Part shown: positions 1 through 8,607 of the stretch, piece after piece
How positions within the stretch are numbered: the stretch's first letter is position 1
Layout: the number at the start of each line of letters is the position of its first letter
Origin: CAYQJV01 sp964417925
GTDB taxonomy: Bacteria > Hydrothermota > Tepidihabitantia > B3-TA06 > CAYQJV01
Length of the DNA stretch: 39,223 bases
Reading direction: 5' to 3'
NCBI GenBank assembly: GCA_964417925.1
Contig: CAYQJV010000010.1
Span: 1 to 39,223, forward strand
Translations under genes and position numbers: made by a program
Notes under the pieces: generated by a model
The model's input: the letters and a program-made list of their open reading frames with translations, nothing else
Database searches by the model: none
What the model was told of the DNA's origin: nothing

Positions 1-503
1 AGGATAAAAATGTAAAATATTCTATCTCTTGTACTACAAGACCCAGGAGAAAAGGAGAACGACATGGCAGAGATTACTTATTTTGTACAAGAGAGGAGTT
101 TGAGGAAATGATAAGGAAGAATAAACTGCTCGAGTATGAAGAGGTATATGGGTATTATTATGGAACACCAAGAAAAAAGGTTGAAGAGCTTTTAAAAAAA
201 GGATACGATGTGATTGCGGATCTGGATATAAAGGGCGCATTGAATTTGAAGAAAAAACTCCCTGGGACAGTTACTGTGTTTTTATTTCCACCTTCCCTTA
301 AAGAGCTTGAGAGAAGGTTAAAAAAAAGAGGAGATTCTCTGAAACAGGTGAAAGAGAGATTAAAATATGCAAGAGAAGAAATGGAAAGGGCAAAGGAGTT
401 TGATTATATTGTAATGAATGATAAACTTAAAAAAACCGTTGAGGATATTCTTGCAATAATAAGGGCAGAAAGGTTGAAGAAGGAGAGGATATATGAAGGA
501 TAG
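1..503 (+). CDS. gmk: Guanylate kinase, 3' part (5' end outside window)
   Basis: Phosphorylates GMP to GDP with ATP in the cytoplasm. The frame is open from base 3 and reads through the GMP-binding region: SCTTRPRRKGE, then RDYLFCTREEFEEMI, then EYEEVYGYYYGTP, all typical of Gmk. The P-loop lies upstream of the window. The lid region and the C-terminal helix (FDYIVMND, then the final lysine-rich segment) are present, so the protein is complete at its 3' end. An internal ATG at 108 is not the start, because conserved Gmk sequence precedes it in the same frame. The last 11 bases overlap aspS, so the two genes are probably cotranscribed. The identification is secure. Confidence 0.95.
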   Translation, partial: DKNVKYSISCTTRPRRKGERHGRDYLFCTREEFEEMIRKNKLLEYEEVYGYYYGTPRKKVEELLKKGYDVIADLDIKGALNLKKKLPGTVTVFLFPPSLKELERRLKKRGDSLKQVKERLKYAREEMERAKEFDYIVMNDKLKKTVEDILAIIRAERLKKERIYEG

Positions 504-2193
504 AATATACATTAAGGATATAATAAAGTATGAAGGTAAAAGAATAGAGATTTTTGGATGGGTTCATAGATTAAGAGATTTAGGGGGAGTTTATTTTTTG
601 CATTTGCGAGACAGAACAGGTATAGTACAGGTCGTTTTTCCCAAGGAACTTGCTGAGAAGATAAAAAAGATAAAGGTTGAATTTATTGTGAAGATTATAG
701 GAAAGGTTTTAAAAAGACCCGAGGAGCAGATTGATAAAAGGTTGATTACAGGTGAGTATGAAATTCATGCTGAAGATATTGAAGTGGTATCTTTTTCAAA
801 AACTCCACCTTTTTCTGTGGAAAGAGAAGCAATTCTTCCCAAAGAGGAGATAAGACTTAAATACAGATATCTGGATTTAAGAAGAGAAAAACTCACAAGG
901 AACCTTGAAACAAGGCACTGGATGATGCAGATAACAAGAAACTATTTATCAGAAAAAGGATTCTGGGAAATAGAAACTCCCATTCTCGCAAAAAGTACAC
1001 CAGAGGGAGCAAGGGACTTTCTTGTTCCGTCAAGGATTTTTAAAGGAAATTTCTATGCCCTACCTCAATCTCCACAACTGTACAAACAGATACTCATGGT
1101 TGCAGGAATTGATAGATACTTTCAGTTAGCAAGATGTTTGAGGGATGAGGATTTAAGAAGAGACCGACAGCCTGAATTTACCCAGATAGATATTGAAGCA
1201 TCATTTATTGATGAAGAATTTATATACAGCCTGATAGAAGGGTTATTTGAGAAATGGGCAGAGTATTTGAAGATAGAGATAAAAACTCCCTTTAAAAGAA
1301 TTCCATACTCAGAGGCAATTGAAAAATATGGTTCAGATAAACCAGACCTTACAAATCCCCTGATAATAGATGATTTCACAGATTATTTCAGAAGCGAAAA
1401 CTTTATGATATTTAAAAAGATAATTGAAGAGAAAAATGGAGTTGTGAAAGGAATAAAAATTGAAAAAGAACTTTCAAGAAAGGAGATTGAGGATATTGAA
1501 AAAAAAGTAAAAGAGTGGGGTTTTCCGGGAATTGCATGGCTTAAGAGAAGAGGGGATGGTATAACAGGACCTCTTTCAAAGTTTTTAAAAAACTTTGAAA
1601 GAGAAAACGGGACATATCTTTTCCTTGCAGGAGAGAGAAAAAGAGTTCTTCTTGCTCTTGGTGAGGTAAGAAATGAACTCAAAAAATTTATAGAGCCTGA
1701 AAAAGGACTGCACTTTGTATGGGTTTATGAATTTCCCCTTTTTGAATACAACGAGGGAGAAAAAAGGATAGAACCTGCTCATCACATATTCTCAGAACCA
1801 TTAAAGGAGGATATGGATAAACTTAATGATGATCCATTATCTGTAAGAGGGAGAATATATGACCTTGTTTTAAATGGGGAGGAGATAGGTTCGGGAAGCA
1901 TAAGGGTGAATAGGAGAACTCTGCAAGAAAGACTTTTTGAAATAGCAGGGATTGATAAGCGTCAATTTGAATTTCTACTTGAAGCATTTGATTATGGAGC
2001 ACCTCCTCATGGAGGTATTGCCCTTGGGTTTGATAGGATAGTTGCGATATTTACTGGTACAGAAAGCATAAGAGATGTGATAGCATTTCCAAAAACAACA
2101 AAGGCTCAGGGATTGATGGAGGGGTCTCCTTCAGAAGTATCCGCTCAACAGTTAAAAGAGCTTGGGATTAAATTTGAATCCTCCTATGGTTAA
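493..2193 (+). CDS. aspS: Aspartyl-tRNA synthetase
   Basis: Class IIb aminoacyl-tRNA synthetase charging tRNA-Asp (566 aa, close to the usual bacterial length). An N-terminal OB fold (about residues 1-110; GWVHRLRDLGGVYFLHLRDR) binds the anticodon. Class II motif 2 is seen in RCLRDEDLRRDRQPEFTQID, and motif 3 in ALGFDRIVAIFTG near the C-terminus. A central GAD-type insertion of bacterial AspRS (about residues 270-400) is present. The ATG overlaps the gmk end by 11 bases. Whether it also charges tRNA-Asn cannot be judged from this window. It is followed by a convergent gene, with a short T-rich gap at 2194-2297 in which I see no clear terminator hairpin. Confidence 0.96.
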   Translation: MKDRIYIKDIIKYEGKRIEIFGWVHRLRDLGGVYFLHLRDRTGIVQVVFPKELAEKIKKIKVEFIVKIIGKVLKRPEEQIDKRLITGEYEIHAEDIEVVSFSKTPPFSVEREAILPKEEIRLKYRYLDLRREKLTRNLETRHWMMQITRNYLSEKGFWEIETPILAKSTPEGARDFLVPSRIFKGNFYALPQSPQLYKQILMVAGIDRYFQLARCLRDEDLRRDRQPEFTQIDIEASFIDEEFIYSLIEGLFEKWAEYLKIEIKTPFKRIPYSEAIEKYGSDKPDLTNPLIIDDFTDYFRSENFMIFKKIIEEKNGVVKGIKIEKELSRKEIEDIEKKVKEWGFPGIAWLKRRGDGITGPLSKFLKNFERENGTYLFLAGERKRVLLALGEVRNELKKFIEPEKGLHFVWVYEFPLFEYNEGEKRIEPAHHIFSEPLKEDMDKLNDDPLSVRGRIYDLVLNGEEIGSGSIRVNRRTLQERLFEIAGIDKRQFEFLLEAFDYGAPPHGGIALGFDRIVAIFTGTESIRDVIAFPKTTKAQGLMEGSPSEVSAQQLKELGIKFESSYG

Positions 2194-2297
2194 TTTTTAT
2201 AACTTTGCATTCAATTTTATTATTTGGTAAAAACCTGTTAATCCTTTCTACACCTCCTTTGTTTCTCTTTTTTCTCTTAATTACCTTTCAAGTTTAT

Positions 2298-3584
2298 TTA
2301 AATTTCTGGAATTTTCTCCTCTGGGGAGATATCAAATATTACAAGCCCAGAAACAAGTTTTGGGTAAAAATCTGTTGATTTTTGAGGCATTCTTTCCTTT
2401 TTCATTGCAACTTTCTGTACTTCTTCAGGTTTTGTTGGGTTCATTATTATACCGAGTATGTATTTTCCTCTATCCACTTTTTCTATCACATTTTCTGCAT
2501 ATCTTTCGTAACCTATAACATCTTCAAGTTCATCCTTTGAAATCTCAAGAATGTTTTCAACGATAATTGAATGAAGGATGCTTACATCAAGATTTCTATA
2601 CTCCTCGCTTCTTTCGGGTAAAAATTTTTCCATTATAGAGATATCTTTAAGGACGAAAAGATATCCATCATCTTTTCTATATACTCCAAAGGCATGTTTA
2701 TTACTGTTCCTTTTTACTCTTTCTGGAAGTTCGCTTTTTGATGTTTTTTCAATAATAAAGTACTCTTCTGCTTTTTTTACAAAATTTTCAAAAGATGTAT
2801 TTATTCTTTTAAACAGTCTATGTGTTGGAAGAATTACAAGACCTTCATCATAAAGGTTTACAAAAGTTACCATTCTATAGTTGAAACATTCATTTCCTGT
2901 GTAGTTGTTAGTTATTTTTTTCAGTTCTTCTTTAACACGTAAGGATGTTTCATATCTATGATGCCCATCCGCTATTAAAAGTATTTTGTCCTCCATCAAT
3001 TTTACTATTTCTTTTATCATGGCTGGAGTATATATACTCCACATTCTATGTATAACTCCGTATTCATCCTTTACTTCTATTTCAGGAGGTTGCGAAAAGG
3101 TTTGTTGCAAAATTGAGTTTATTTTGTTTTGAGGGTCAGGATAAAGCATAAATACCTGTTCATAATTTTTCTTTGTACGCATAAATAATCTGTACCTATC
3201 CTCTTTTGGTTTTGAATGGGTTCTTTCATGAGGTAGTACAATTCCTTCTTCAAAATTGTAGAGTTTTAAAGCAGCAATAAAACCTTTTCTTATTTTTTTC
3301 TCCCCGTATATTTCAAATTCCTGAGTATAGGGGAATATACCTGGTTTATCTTCCTTTAACAGTATTTTCTCCTTCATCCATTTCTGGAAATTATCATAAG
3401 ATTCTTGGTATCTGTCTTCACTTTTTCCGAGAATCAATCTTACGAAATTATAAGGGCTCTTCTGGTAATATTCTTCCTGCATTTCAGGTGTTATTTTATC
3501 ATAAGGCTGAGTTATAACCAAAGATAAATCCTTTATTTTTTCTTTGTTATACTTTATTGCTTTGAATGGTTTTATTTCAGCCAT
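2298..3584 (-). CDS. DUF1015 family protein
   Basis: A 428-aa protein with the hallmarks of DUF1015: N-terminal KPFKAIKYN and ITQPYDKITPEMQEEYY, then a central LLIADGHHRYETSLR motif with the invariant DGHHR. The molecular function is unproven. It is the last gene of the operon yjbQ - aminotransferase - serA - DUF1015; its ATG follows the serA stop directly, and the GGAGG ribosome-binding site overlaps the end of serA. Coupling to serA and a phosphoserine-type aminotransferase suggests a role in serine synthesis. No SerB phosphatase is present here, so a role at that step is an open guess. Family call is strong, function unknown. Confidence 0.9.
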   Translation of the reverse strand: MAEIKPFKAIKYNKEKIKDLSLVITQPYDKITPEMQEEYYQKSPYNFVRLILGKSEDRYQESYDNFQKWMKEKILLKEDKPGIFPYTQEFEIYGEKKIRKGFIAALKLYNFEEGIVLPHERTHSKPKEDRYRLFMRTKKNYEQVFMLYPDPQNKINSILQQTFSQPPEIEVKDEYGVIHRMWSIYTPAMIKEIVKLMEDKILLIADGHHRYETSLRVKEELKKITNNYTGNECFNYRMVTFVNLYDEGLVILPTHRLFKRINTSFENFVKKAEEYFIIEKTSKSELPERVKRNSNKHAFGVYRKDDGYLFVLKDISIMEKFLPERSEEYRNLDVSILHSIIVENILEISKDELEDVIGYERYAENVIEKVDRGKYILGIIMNPTKPEEVQKVAMKKERMPQKSTDFYPKLVSGLVIFDISPEEKIPEI

Positions 3585-4487
3585 TTAACCTCCCAGAAGT
3601 TCCTTTGATACCTTTTCTGCTATTTCAATTCCTGCTCTTTTCTGTCCTTCCTTCGCCTGAGCACCAATATGTGGAGTCACCACTACGTTATCTAAGGTAA
3701 ACAGTTTATTACCTACAGCAGGCTCTTTTTCAAACACATCGATTCCTGCAGCATAAAGTTTTCCTGTTGTGAGAGCATCATAGAGAGCTTCTTCATCAAC
3801 AATTCCTCCTCTTGCGCAATTTATAAGAATTGCTCCATTTTTCATCTTTGCAAATGCACTTTTGGAAATCATGTGTTTTGTTTCCGTGGTTAAAGGAAGA
3901 TGTAATGATATTATATCCGATTTCTCATAGAGGGTATCGAGTCCAACTTTTTCTCCGTATTCCGAAACCTGCACATAAGGATCATAAAATATCACTTTCA
4001 TTCCCAAACACTTAGCCCTTTTGGCAACTTCAGTCCCTATTTTACCCATTCCTATTATTCCAAGAGTTTTGCCATAGAGTTCGATTCCTTTAAGTTGTTT
4101 TTTTTCCCATCTTCCTTCTTTTAAAGAAATAGTTCCTCGGGCAATGTGTCTTGCACAGGCAAACATCATTCCTATTGTAAGTTCTGCAACAGATACTGAA
4201 GTTGCACCAGGAGTATTCAAAACCTTTATACCTTTCTCCTTTGCAGCCTCCAAGTCAATATTATCCAATCCTATTCCTGCTCTTCCTATAACTTTTAAAA
4301 CATCTGCTGAGTTTATAATTTCTCTTGTAACTTTTGTGGCGCTCCTTACAATTATTGCATCTTTTCCTTTTATTTCCTGTTTTAATTCTTCAGCCGAAAG
4401 TCCTGTTTTTTCAATTACTTCAAGCCCTTTATTTTTTAAAATTTCTTTACCTTCTTCTGCAATTGGATCTGTAATTAAAACCTTCAT
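3585..4487 (-). CDS. serA: D-3-phosphoglycerate dehydrogenase, short form without ACT domain
   Basis: Oxidises 3-phosphoglycerate to 3-phosphohydroxypyruvate with NAD+, the first step of serine synthesis. At 300 aa it is the short type: substrate domain, Rossmann NAD domain (GIIGMGKIGTEVAKR near residue 145), and the D-2-hydroxyacid dehydrogenase signature (NCARGGIVDEEALYDAL), with catalytic Arg, Glu and His in LPLTTETKHMI, EKEP and TPHIGAQ contexts. It lacks the C-terminal ASB/ACT domains that give serine feedback inhibition, so allosteric control by serine is not expected. An AAGGAGG-like site precedes the ATG. It lies 9 bases after the aminotransferase gene and abuts the DUF1015 gene. Confidence 0.93.
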   Translation of the reverse strand: MKVLITDPIAEEGKEILKNKGLEVIEKTGLSAEELKQEIKGKDAIIVRSATKVTREIINSADVLKVIGRAGIGLDNIDLEAAKEKGIKVLNTPGATSVSVAELTIGMMFACARHIARGTISLKEGRWEKKQLKGIELYGKTLGIIGMGKIGTEVAKRAKCLGMKVIFYDPYVQVSEYGEKVGLDTLYEKSDIISLHLPLTTETKHMISKSAFAKMKNGAILINCARGGIVDEEALYDALTTGKLYAAGIDVFEKEPAVGNKLFTLDNVVVTPHIGAQAKEGQKRAGIEIAEKVSKELLGG

Positions 4488-4496
4488 GTTACCTCC

Positions 4497-5567
4497 TTAT
4501 TCAAGTTCTAAAATTTCTTCAATGTTTTTAAGCAGTTCTTTTATATCTTCCATTGTTAAATCTCCCATGTGTGCTATTCTAAATGTTTTCTCTTTTAATT
4601 TTCCATAGCCGTTTGATATTGCAAATCCTCTTTCACCAAGTTTTTTATTTAAATCTGCAACACTTATTCCCCGTGTATTTGTAATTGTTGTAACAGTAGG
4701 GGATTCGTAGCCGGGTTCTGCAAAGAGTTCAAAGTATTTTTTTCCCCATTCTTGTACCGTTTCTGCCATCTCTTTATGTCTTTTGTATCTGTTTTCTATT
4801 CCTTCTTTAAGGATTCTATCAAGCTGATAGTCAAGAGCGTAGAAAAGAGAAATTGCAGGGGTCGTAGGTGTTTGTCCTTTTTCATCATAGTATTTTTTCA
4901 TCAAAAGAAAATCAAAGTAGTATCCTCTATTTTCTACCTGTTTTGCTCTTTCAAAAGCTTTTTCTGAAACTACTGCAAATGCAAGTCCTGGCGGAAGCCC
5001 TACACATTTCTGAGAACTTGATACAAGCACATCTATTCCCCATGCATCGACATCTATCTCTGTACCAAGCATTGAACTTACAGCATCCACCATGTAGATT
5101 ACATCAGGATAGTTCTTTACAACATCCCCTATTTCCTTTATTGGATTTATTACGCCTGTTGATGTTTCGTTATGAGTTACAAAAAGTGCATCATACTCAC
5201 CTGTCTTTAATTTTTCTTCTACCATTTCGGGCTTTATTGCTTTACCCCATTCCACTTCAATTATGTCTCCTTCCTTTCCGTTTGTCTTTACAATCTTATA
5301 CCATCTTTCGGAGAATGCTCCACATAGTGTATTTAGGGCTTTCTTTTTCACGCAGTTTCTTACAGCAGCTTCCATCAATCCTGTTCCAGAGCATGTACAT
5401 ACAAAGATTTGGTTTTTGGTATTAAGTATTTTTTGTAATTTTGTTATAACAGAGCGATTTAGTTCTGAAAACTCTGGCATTCTATGCCCTATCATTGGTT
5501 TTGTTTGAGCATTTAATACGTCTTCCAAAACTTCGGTAGGGCCTGGAATAAAAAGTTTTTTATGCAT
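4497..5567 (-). CDS. Class V PLP aminotransferase (phosphoserine/serine-glyoxylate type)
   Basis: A 356-aa fold-type I, class V aminotransferase of the alanine-glyoxylate/serine-pyruvate group. Visible features are N-terminal FIPGPTEV and GHRMPEFSEL, the PLP-phosphate loop CSGTGLMEAAVRN, the cofactor aspartate in YMVDAVSSMLG, and the Schiff-base lysine in SSSQKCVGLPPG. It sits between yjbQ and serA on one tight operon. The likely reaction is therefore conversion of 3-phosphohydroxypyruvate to phosphoserine (a SerC substitute), although serine-pyruvate or serine-glyoxylate transamination fits the sequence equally well. An AGGAGG site precedes the ATG. The family is certain; the substrate is inferred from neighbours. 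Confidence 0.9.
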   Translation of the reverse strand: MHKKLFIPGPTEVLEDVLNAQTKPMIGHRMPEFSELNRSVITKLQKILNTKNQIFVCTCSGTGLMEAAVRNCVKKKALNTLCGAFSERWYKIVKTNGKEGDIIEVEWGKAIKPEMVEEKLKTGEYDALFVTHNETSTGVINPIKEIGDVVKNYPDVIYMVDAVSSMLGTEIDVDAWGIDVLVSSSQKCVGLPPGLAFAVVSEKAFERAKQVENRGYYFDFLLMKKYYDEKGQTPTTPAISLFYALDYQLDRILKEGIENRYKRHKEMAETVQEWGKKYFELFAEPGYESPTVTTITNTRGISVADLNKKLGERGFAISNGYGKLKEKTFRIAHMGDLTMEDIKELLKNIEEILELE

Positions 5568-5575
5568 AAAACCTC

Positions 5576-5968
5576 CTATGTTTTTATTATTTTAACTATT
5601 ACCCTTCTTTTTCTTGGACCATCAAATTCACAAAAAAATATACCTTGCCATTTCCCAAACATTAATTTTTTACCCTCCACAGGAATGCATACAGAGTTTC
5701 CGATTATGGAAGCCTTTATATGAGCATCTGCATTTCCTTCCATATGGGTATAACCCGCATCTTCTGGAACAAGTTTTGATAGCATGCTTTCTATATCGTA
5801 TTTTACCGATGGGTCATAATTTTCGTTTACTGTAACTCCTGCTGTTGTGTGAGGTACATATACTACGCATATTCCCTCCTTTAGCCCGGAATTTTTTACA
5901 ATCTCCTCTATACGTGCAGTAATATCAATTAGTTCAACTTTTTTTCTGGTTGTAACAAGAAGCTCCAT
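5576..5968 (-). CDS. yjbQ: YjbQ/UPF0047 family protein
   Basis: A small soluble protein of the YjbQ (UPF0047) family, 130 aa from the chosen start. Family signatures are VYVPHTTAGVTVNENYDPSV, the histidine-containing YTHMEGNADAHIKASIIG, and GKWQGIFFCEFDGPRKR. The biochemical role of the family is not settled. A TTG start at 6004 would lie on the promoter -35 box, and the family normally begins near MELLVTTRKK, so I place the start at the ATG at 5968. It is the first gene of the serine operon, and its start codon lies about 9 bases beyond the -10 box, leaving almost no leader. Confidence 0.85.
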   Translation of the reverse strand: MELLVTTRKKVELIDITARIEEIVKNSGLKEGICVVYVPHTTAGVTVNENYDPSVKYDIESMLSKLVPEDAGYTHMEGNADAHIKASIIGNSVCIPVEGKKLMFGKWQGIFFCEFDGPRKRRVIVKIIKT

Positions 5969-5976
5969 CTCATAGA

Positions 5977-6004
5977 AGTATACTAAAATATTTTTTTTTG
6001 TCAA
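5977..6004 (-). promoter_or_regulatory. Promoter of yjbQ-serA operon
   Basis: On the minus strand a perfect TTGACA (6004-5999) and TATACT (5982-5977) are separated by 16 bp. Predicted transcription would begin near 5970, two bases before the yjbQ ATG at 5968, so the mRNA is leaderless or nearly so, and no Shine-Dalgarno site can exist there. Confidence 0.75.
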
Positions 6005-6030
6005 TGGAAGAAATTTTTGTTAAAGTTAGT

Positions 6031-7743
6031 TTATAAGATTATATTTAAAATCCATCCCACAAAAATAGTAATTATTATCATTATCCCTAAGGATTTAAAA
6101 AAGTCTTTTATCCCGAGTTCTTTAAGTAATACTATAAAAGTAGCAATACATGGAAATACTGTAGACAGTACTACTGTAGCCACCACTGCCTGAGATGGGG
6201 TTAAATCAAGAGAGGCAAGCAAACCTACTGCTATATCCTTTCTTAAAAATCCAAGAAGTACAGGGACTATTGCATTTTTAGGTAATCCCCACAGTAGTTT
6301 TATCACAGGAGAGGTAACATTTGCAAGGAAATCAAAAACTTTTAATGAATAGAGGAAGTTAACCACAAACACTCCAGCAAGAACTATGGGGATTGCTTCC
6401 ACTACGAAACTTCTTACTCTAAGCCATACCTTTTTAAGGATTGCATTTATTCCAGGAAATCTATAAGGAGGAATTTCAATAAGAAGTTCTGGTCTGAATC
6501 CTTCTGCTGTAATTCTGAGTACAATACTGAGCAAAACCCATACAAAGAAAAGAGTGGTATACACAAGTACCACATACTTAATTCCATAACTTCCTACAAA
6601 TCCTATAATCATAGCTTGAAGAGCAGAACAGGGAATTGCTATTGATATAAGAGTAGCGGTAATGAATCTCTGTACTTTTGATTCCAATATTCTGGTAGCA
6701 AGTATTCCAGGAACGTTACATCCGAGTCCCAGAATCGTAGGAATTATTGCGTATCCATGTAGACCTATTTTATGCATCCATCGGTCTAAAAATACTGCAA
6801 GTCTTGGCAAATATCCAATATCTTCAAGAACACTTAGGATCAAATAGAAGGAAAAAATATAGGGAAGCACCATGCCTATTGGAACGTATATTCCTGTAGT
6901 TAACATTCCAAAAGATTGTGTGAAATCTATCTCTCCATTTATGAGTTCACCTATAAGGATGGTGTGAATAACCTTAAAAGGTAATAGTAAAGAGGATACT
7001 TTTGCAAGAATGGGTTTAACTCCATATTCAAAAAAAGGTTCTGTAAGGAAGGAGATAATTGACTCTCCTATAAACCTTATGATAAAAAATGAAGCCATTA
7101 CTACGATAAAAGCAAATATAAATCCCCAGAATGGATGAAATGATATATCTTCAAGAAGGTCAACAAAACTATGATGCCTATGAGTTATTTTTTGTACCTT
7201 TTTTATGATTTTTCCTATTCTCGACCATTTATTTCTTATAACTACTTTTTCTCTTTTTTGCTGAGCGAGTAATCTTTCAAGAACCTCTTTAATCCCTTCT
7301 CCAGTTAAAGCAATCGTAGGAATTACTGGCACTCCCAACAAATTTTCTAAGCTTTTTACATCCACTTCTATACCTCTGTGTTTCATTTCATCTGCGAAGT
7401 TCAACGCTATCACCATGGGTTTCCCTTTTTCTATGAGTTGCAAAGATAAGTAAAGATTCCTTTCTAAATTAGTTCCATCAATAATATTAACGATATAATC
7501 TCCTTCAGATAAGAAAGATTTAGCTACTTTTTCTGCTTCGGATACTGGCTCAAGAGAATAAACTCCAGGGACATCTATTATTTCATATATCTCTCCTTTA
7601 AATCTCAAATATCCCTTTGAATAAGATACTGTAGTTCCTGGATAGTTAGAAGCAATTACCCTTATTCCTGTTAGTCTTGAGAAAAAAATACTTTTACCTA
7701 CATTTGGGTTTCCAAATAAAAGTATTTTTTTATTTTTTTTCAT
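6031..7743 (-). CDS. feoB: Ferrous iron transport GTPase/permease FeoB, short form
   Basis: Membrane Fe(II) uptake protein. The N-terminal G domain has G1 GNPNVGKS (residues about 11-18), G3 DVPG and G4 ALNFADEM (an NxxD form). It is followed by two Gate-type hydrophobic regions with the conserved YIFSFYLILSVLEDIGYLPR and LGLGCNVPGILATR segments. At about 570 aa it is shorter than the roughly 770-aa E. coli protein and ends after the second Gate/core region. I use the ATG at 7743, which overlaps the feoA end by 14 bases and places the G1 loop at the usual distance; a TTG at 7755 is possible. It is last in dtxR-feoA-feoB. Confidence 0.94.
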   Translation of the reverse strand: MKKNKKILLFGNPNVGKSIFFSRLTGIRVIASNYPGTTVSYSKGYLRFKGEIYEIIDVPGVYSLEPVSEAEKVAKSFLSEGDYIVNIIDGTNLERNLYLSLQLIEKGKPMVIALNFADEMKHRGIEVDVKSLENLLGVPVIPTIALTGEGIKEVLERLLAQQKREKVVIRNKWSRIGKIIKKVQKITHRHHSFVDLLEDISFHPFWGFIFAFIVVMASFFIIRFIGESIISFLTEPFFEYGVKPILAKVSSLLLPFKVIHTILIGELINGEIDFTQSFGMLTTGIYVPIGMVLPYIFSFYLILSVLEDIGYLPRLAVFLDRWMHKIGLHGYAIIPTILGLGCNVPGILATRILESKVQRFITATLISIAIPCSALQAMIIGFVGSYGIKYVVLVYTTLFFVWVLLSIVLRITAEGFRPELLIEIPPYRFPGINAILKKVWLRVRSFVVEAIPIVLAGVFVVNFLYSLKVFDFLANVTSPVIKLLWGLPKNAIVPVLLGFLRKDIAVGLLASLDLTPSQAVVATVVLSTVFPCIATFIVLLKELGIKDFFKSLGIMIIITIFVGWILNIIL

Positions 7744-7972
7744 ATGTTTCCACAATTATTTTTGCAGCCATTCCATGCCCTATGGCCACTCTTGAACGCA
7801 TAACCTCTATTATTACGGGTCCTCCCCTTCCTATTCCACTTAACTTTTTAATTTTTTGGCCTGGAAAGATTCCCATACAATAAAGTCTTCGTATTATTCC
7901 CCATCCACCATTTATATTTTTTACTATTCCTTCTTCTCCAGGATACATTTCTATGAGAGTTTTAAGATACAT
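7730..7972 (-). CDS. feoA: FeoA domain protein
   Basis: An 80-aa SH3-like FeoA protein. The conserved course is LYCMGIFPGQKIKKL followed by GGPVIIEVMRSRVAIGHGMAAKIIVE. Stand-alone FeoA is thought to bind or modulate FeoB at the cytoplasmic face. Its ATG overlaps the repressor gene by 11 bases and its end overlaps feoB, so all three are translationally coupled. In many DtxR-family regulators a FeoA-like domain is fused to the C-terminus; here the repressor is short and FeoA is separate. Confidence 0.9.
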   Translation of the reverse strand: MYLKTLIEMYPGEEGIVKNINGGWGIIRRLYCMGIFPGQKIKKLSGIGRGGPVIIEVMRSRVAIGHGMAAKIIVETYEKK

Positions 7973-8330
7973 TTTCTATAAATTCCTTTAATTTTTTAAT
8001 GGTTTCATTACTCAAAAAATGTTCTACCATGCATGCCTCTTTTTCACTTTTCCTTTTAGCTACACCAAGGACAGTATGGAAAAATTTATAGAGCAATACA
8101 TGTTTTTCATATGTTTTTCTTGCCTTTCTTTTTCCTCTATCTGTAAGAACTACAGCTCCATAATTTTCATGATATACATATCCCATACTCTTTAACACAT
8201 TTACTGCAGAGTTTACAGTTGGCATGCTTACTTTCATAAATTTTGCAATTTCTTTTATCCTTACGACCTTTTTTTCTTTTTCTAAAAGAAATATTGCTTC
8301 CAAGTAATCTTCCAAAGTTTTTTTATTCAT
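7962..8330 (-). CDS. DtxR/MntR-family metal-dependent repressor
   Basis: A 122-aa metalloregulator with an N-terminal winged helix (YLEAIFLLEKEKKVVRIKEIA, recognition helix around SMPTVNSAVNVLKSMGYV) and a dimerisation/metal domain. Candidate metal ligands are in HVLLYKFFHTVLGV and EKEACMVEHFLS, in the DtxR/MntR arrangement of Glu, Cys/Met and His. The C-terminal SH3/FeoA domain of DtxR is absent; feoA is the next gene. An AAAGGA site precedes the ATG. The operator-like palindrome at its own promoter suggests autoregulation of the feo operon by Fe(II) or Mn(II); the operon content favours iron. Confidence 0.9.
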   Translation of the reverse strand: MNKKTLEDYLEAIFLLEKEKKVVRIKEIAKFMKVSMPTVNSAVNVLKSMGYVYHENYGAVVLTDRGKRKARKTYEKHVLLYKFFHTVLGVAKRKSEKEACMVEHFLSNETIKKLKEFIENVS

Positions 8331-8348
8331 CTGTTATCCTTTATAAAG

Positions 8349-8362
8349 TTAGACATATCTAA
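8349..8362. promoter_or_regulatory. Palindromic operator at the dtxR-feoAB promoter
   Basis: TTAGACATATCTAA has two perfect 5-bp arms, TTAGA and TCTAA, around a 4-bp centre. It covers the predicted transcription start, just downstream of the -10 box of the dtxR promoter. TTAG/CTAA half sites are typical of DtxR/MntR-family operators, so the likely binder is the repressor encoded by the first gene of the operon. Confidence 0.65.
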
Positions 8363-8389
8363 GTATAGTGATAAAATAGGAATTGTCAA
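8362..8389 (-). promoter_or_regulatory. Promoter of dtxR-feoA-feoB
   Basis: On the minus strand TTGACA (8389-8384) and TATACT (8367-8362) are 16 bp apart. Transcription would start near 8355, inside the palindrome, giving a leader of about 25 nt with an AAAGGA ribosome-binding site before the ATG at 8330. Confidence 0.75.
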
Positions 8390-8443
8390 GCGTATTTTTC
8401 ATTCCATAGATGAAAAGGGTAAAAAATTGGTTTTATTTCATAC

Positions 8444-8472
8444 TTGACAAATATGAGAAGTATGTGTATCTT
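8444..8472 (+). promoter_or_regulatory. Candidate promoter of the fur-like gene
   Basis: TTGACA (8444-8449), a 17-bp spacer and a weaker TATCTT (8467-8472). The start would lie near 8479, leaving a leader of about 130 nt before the ATG at 8608. I see no strong structure or obvious small gene in that leader. Confidence 0.5.
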
Positions 8473-8607
8473 AATTTAAGGTGTGACTTTTTTATTGTTA
8501 AGAGGATAGGGTGGGTGAAGAAATAAGATGTATGGGGATTTAAAGATCGGAACAACTGTACAAAGTCTAAAAATTTAGTGATAAATGCTAAATAAGGAGG
8601 TAATGAA

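Noticed and set aside
34..240. Small minus-strand gene opposite the start of gmk
   Set aside because: The plus strand encodes conserved guanylate kinase sequence across the same bases; the opposite frame is a shadow.
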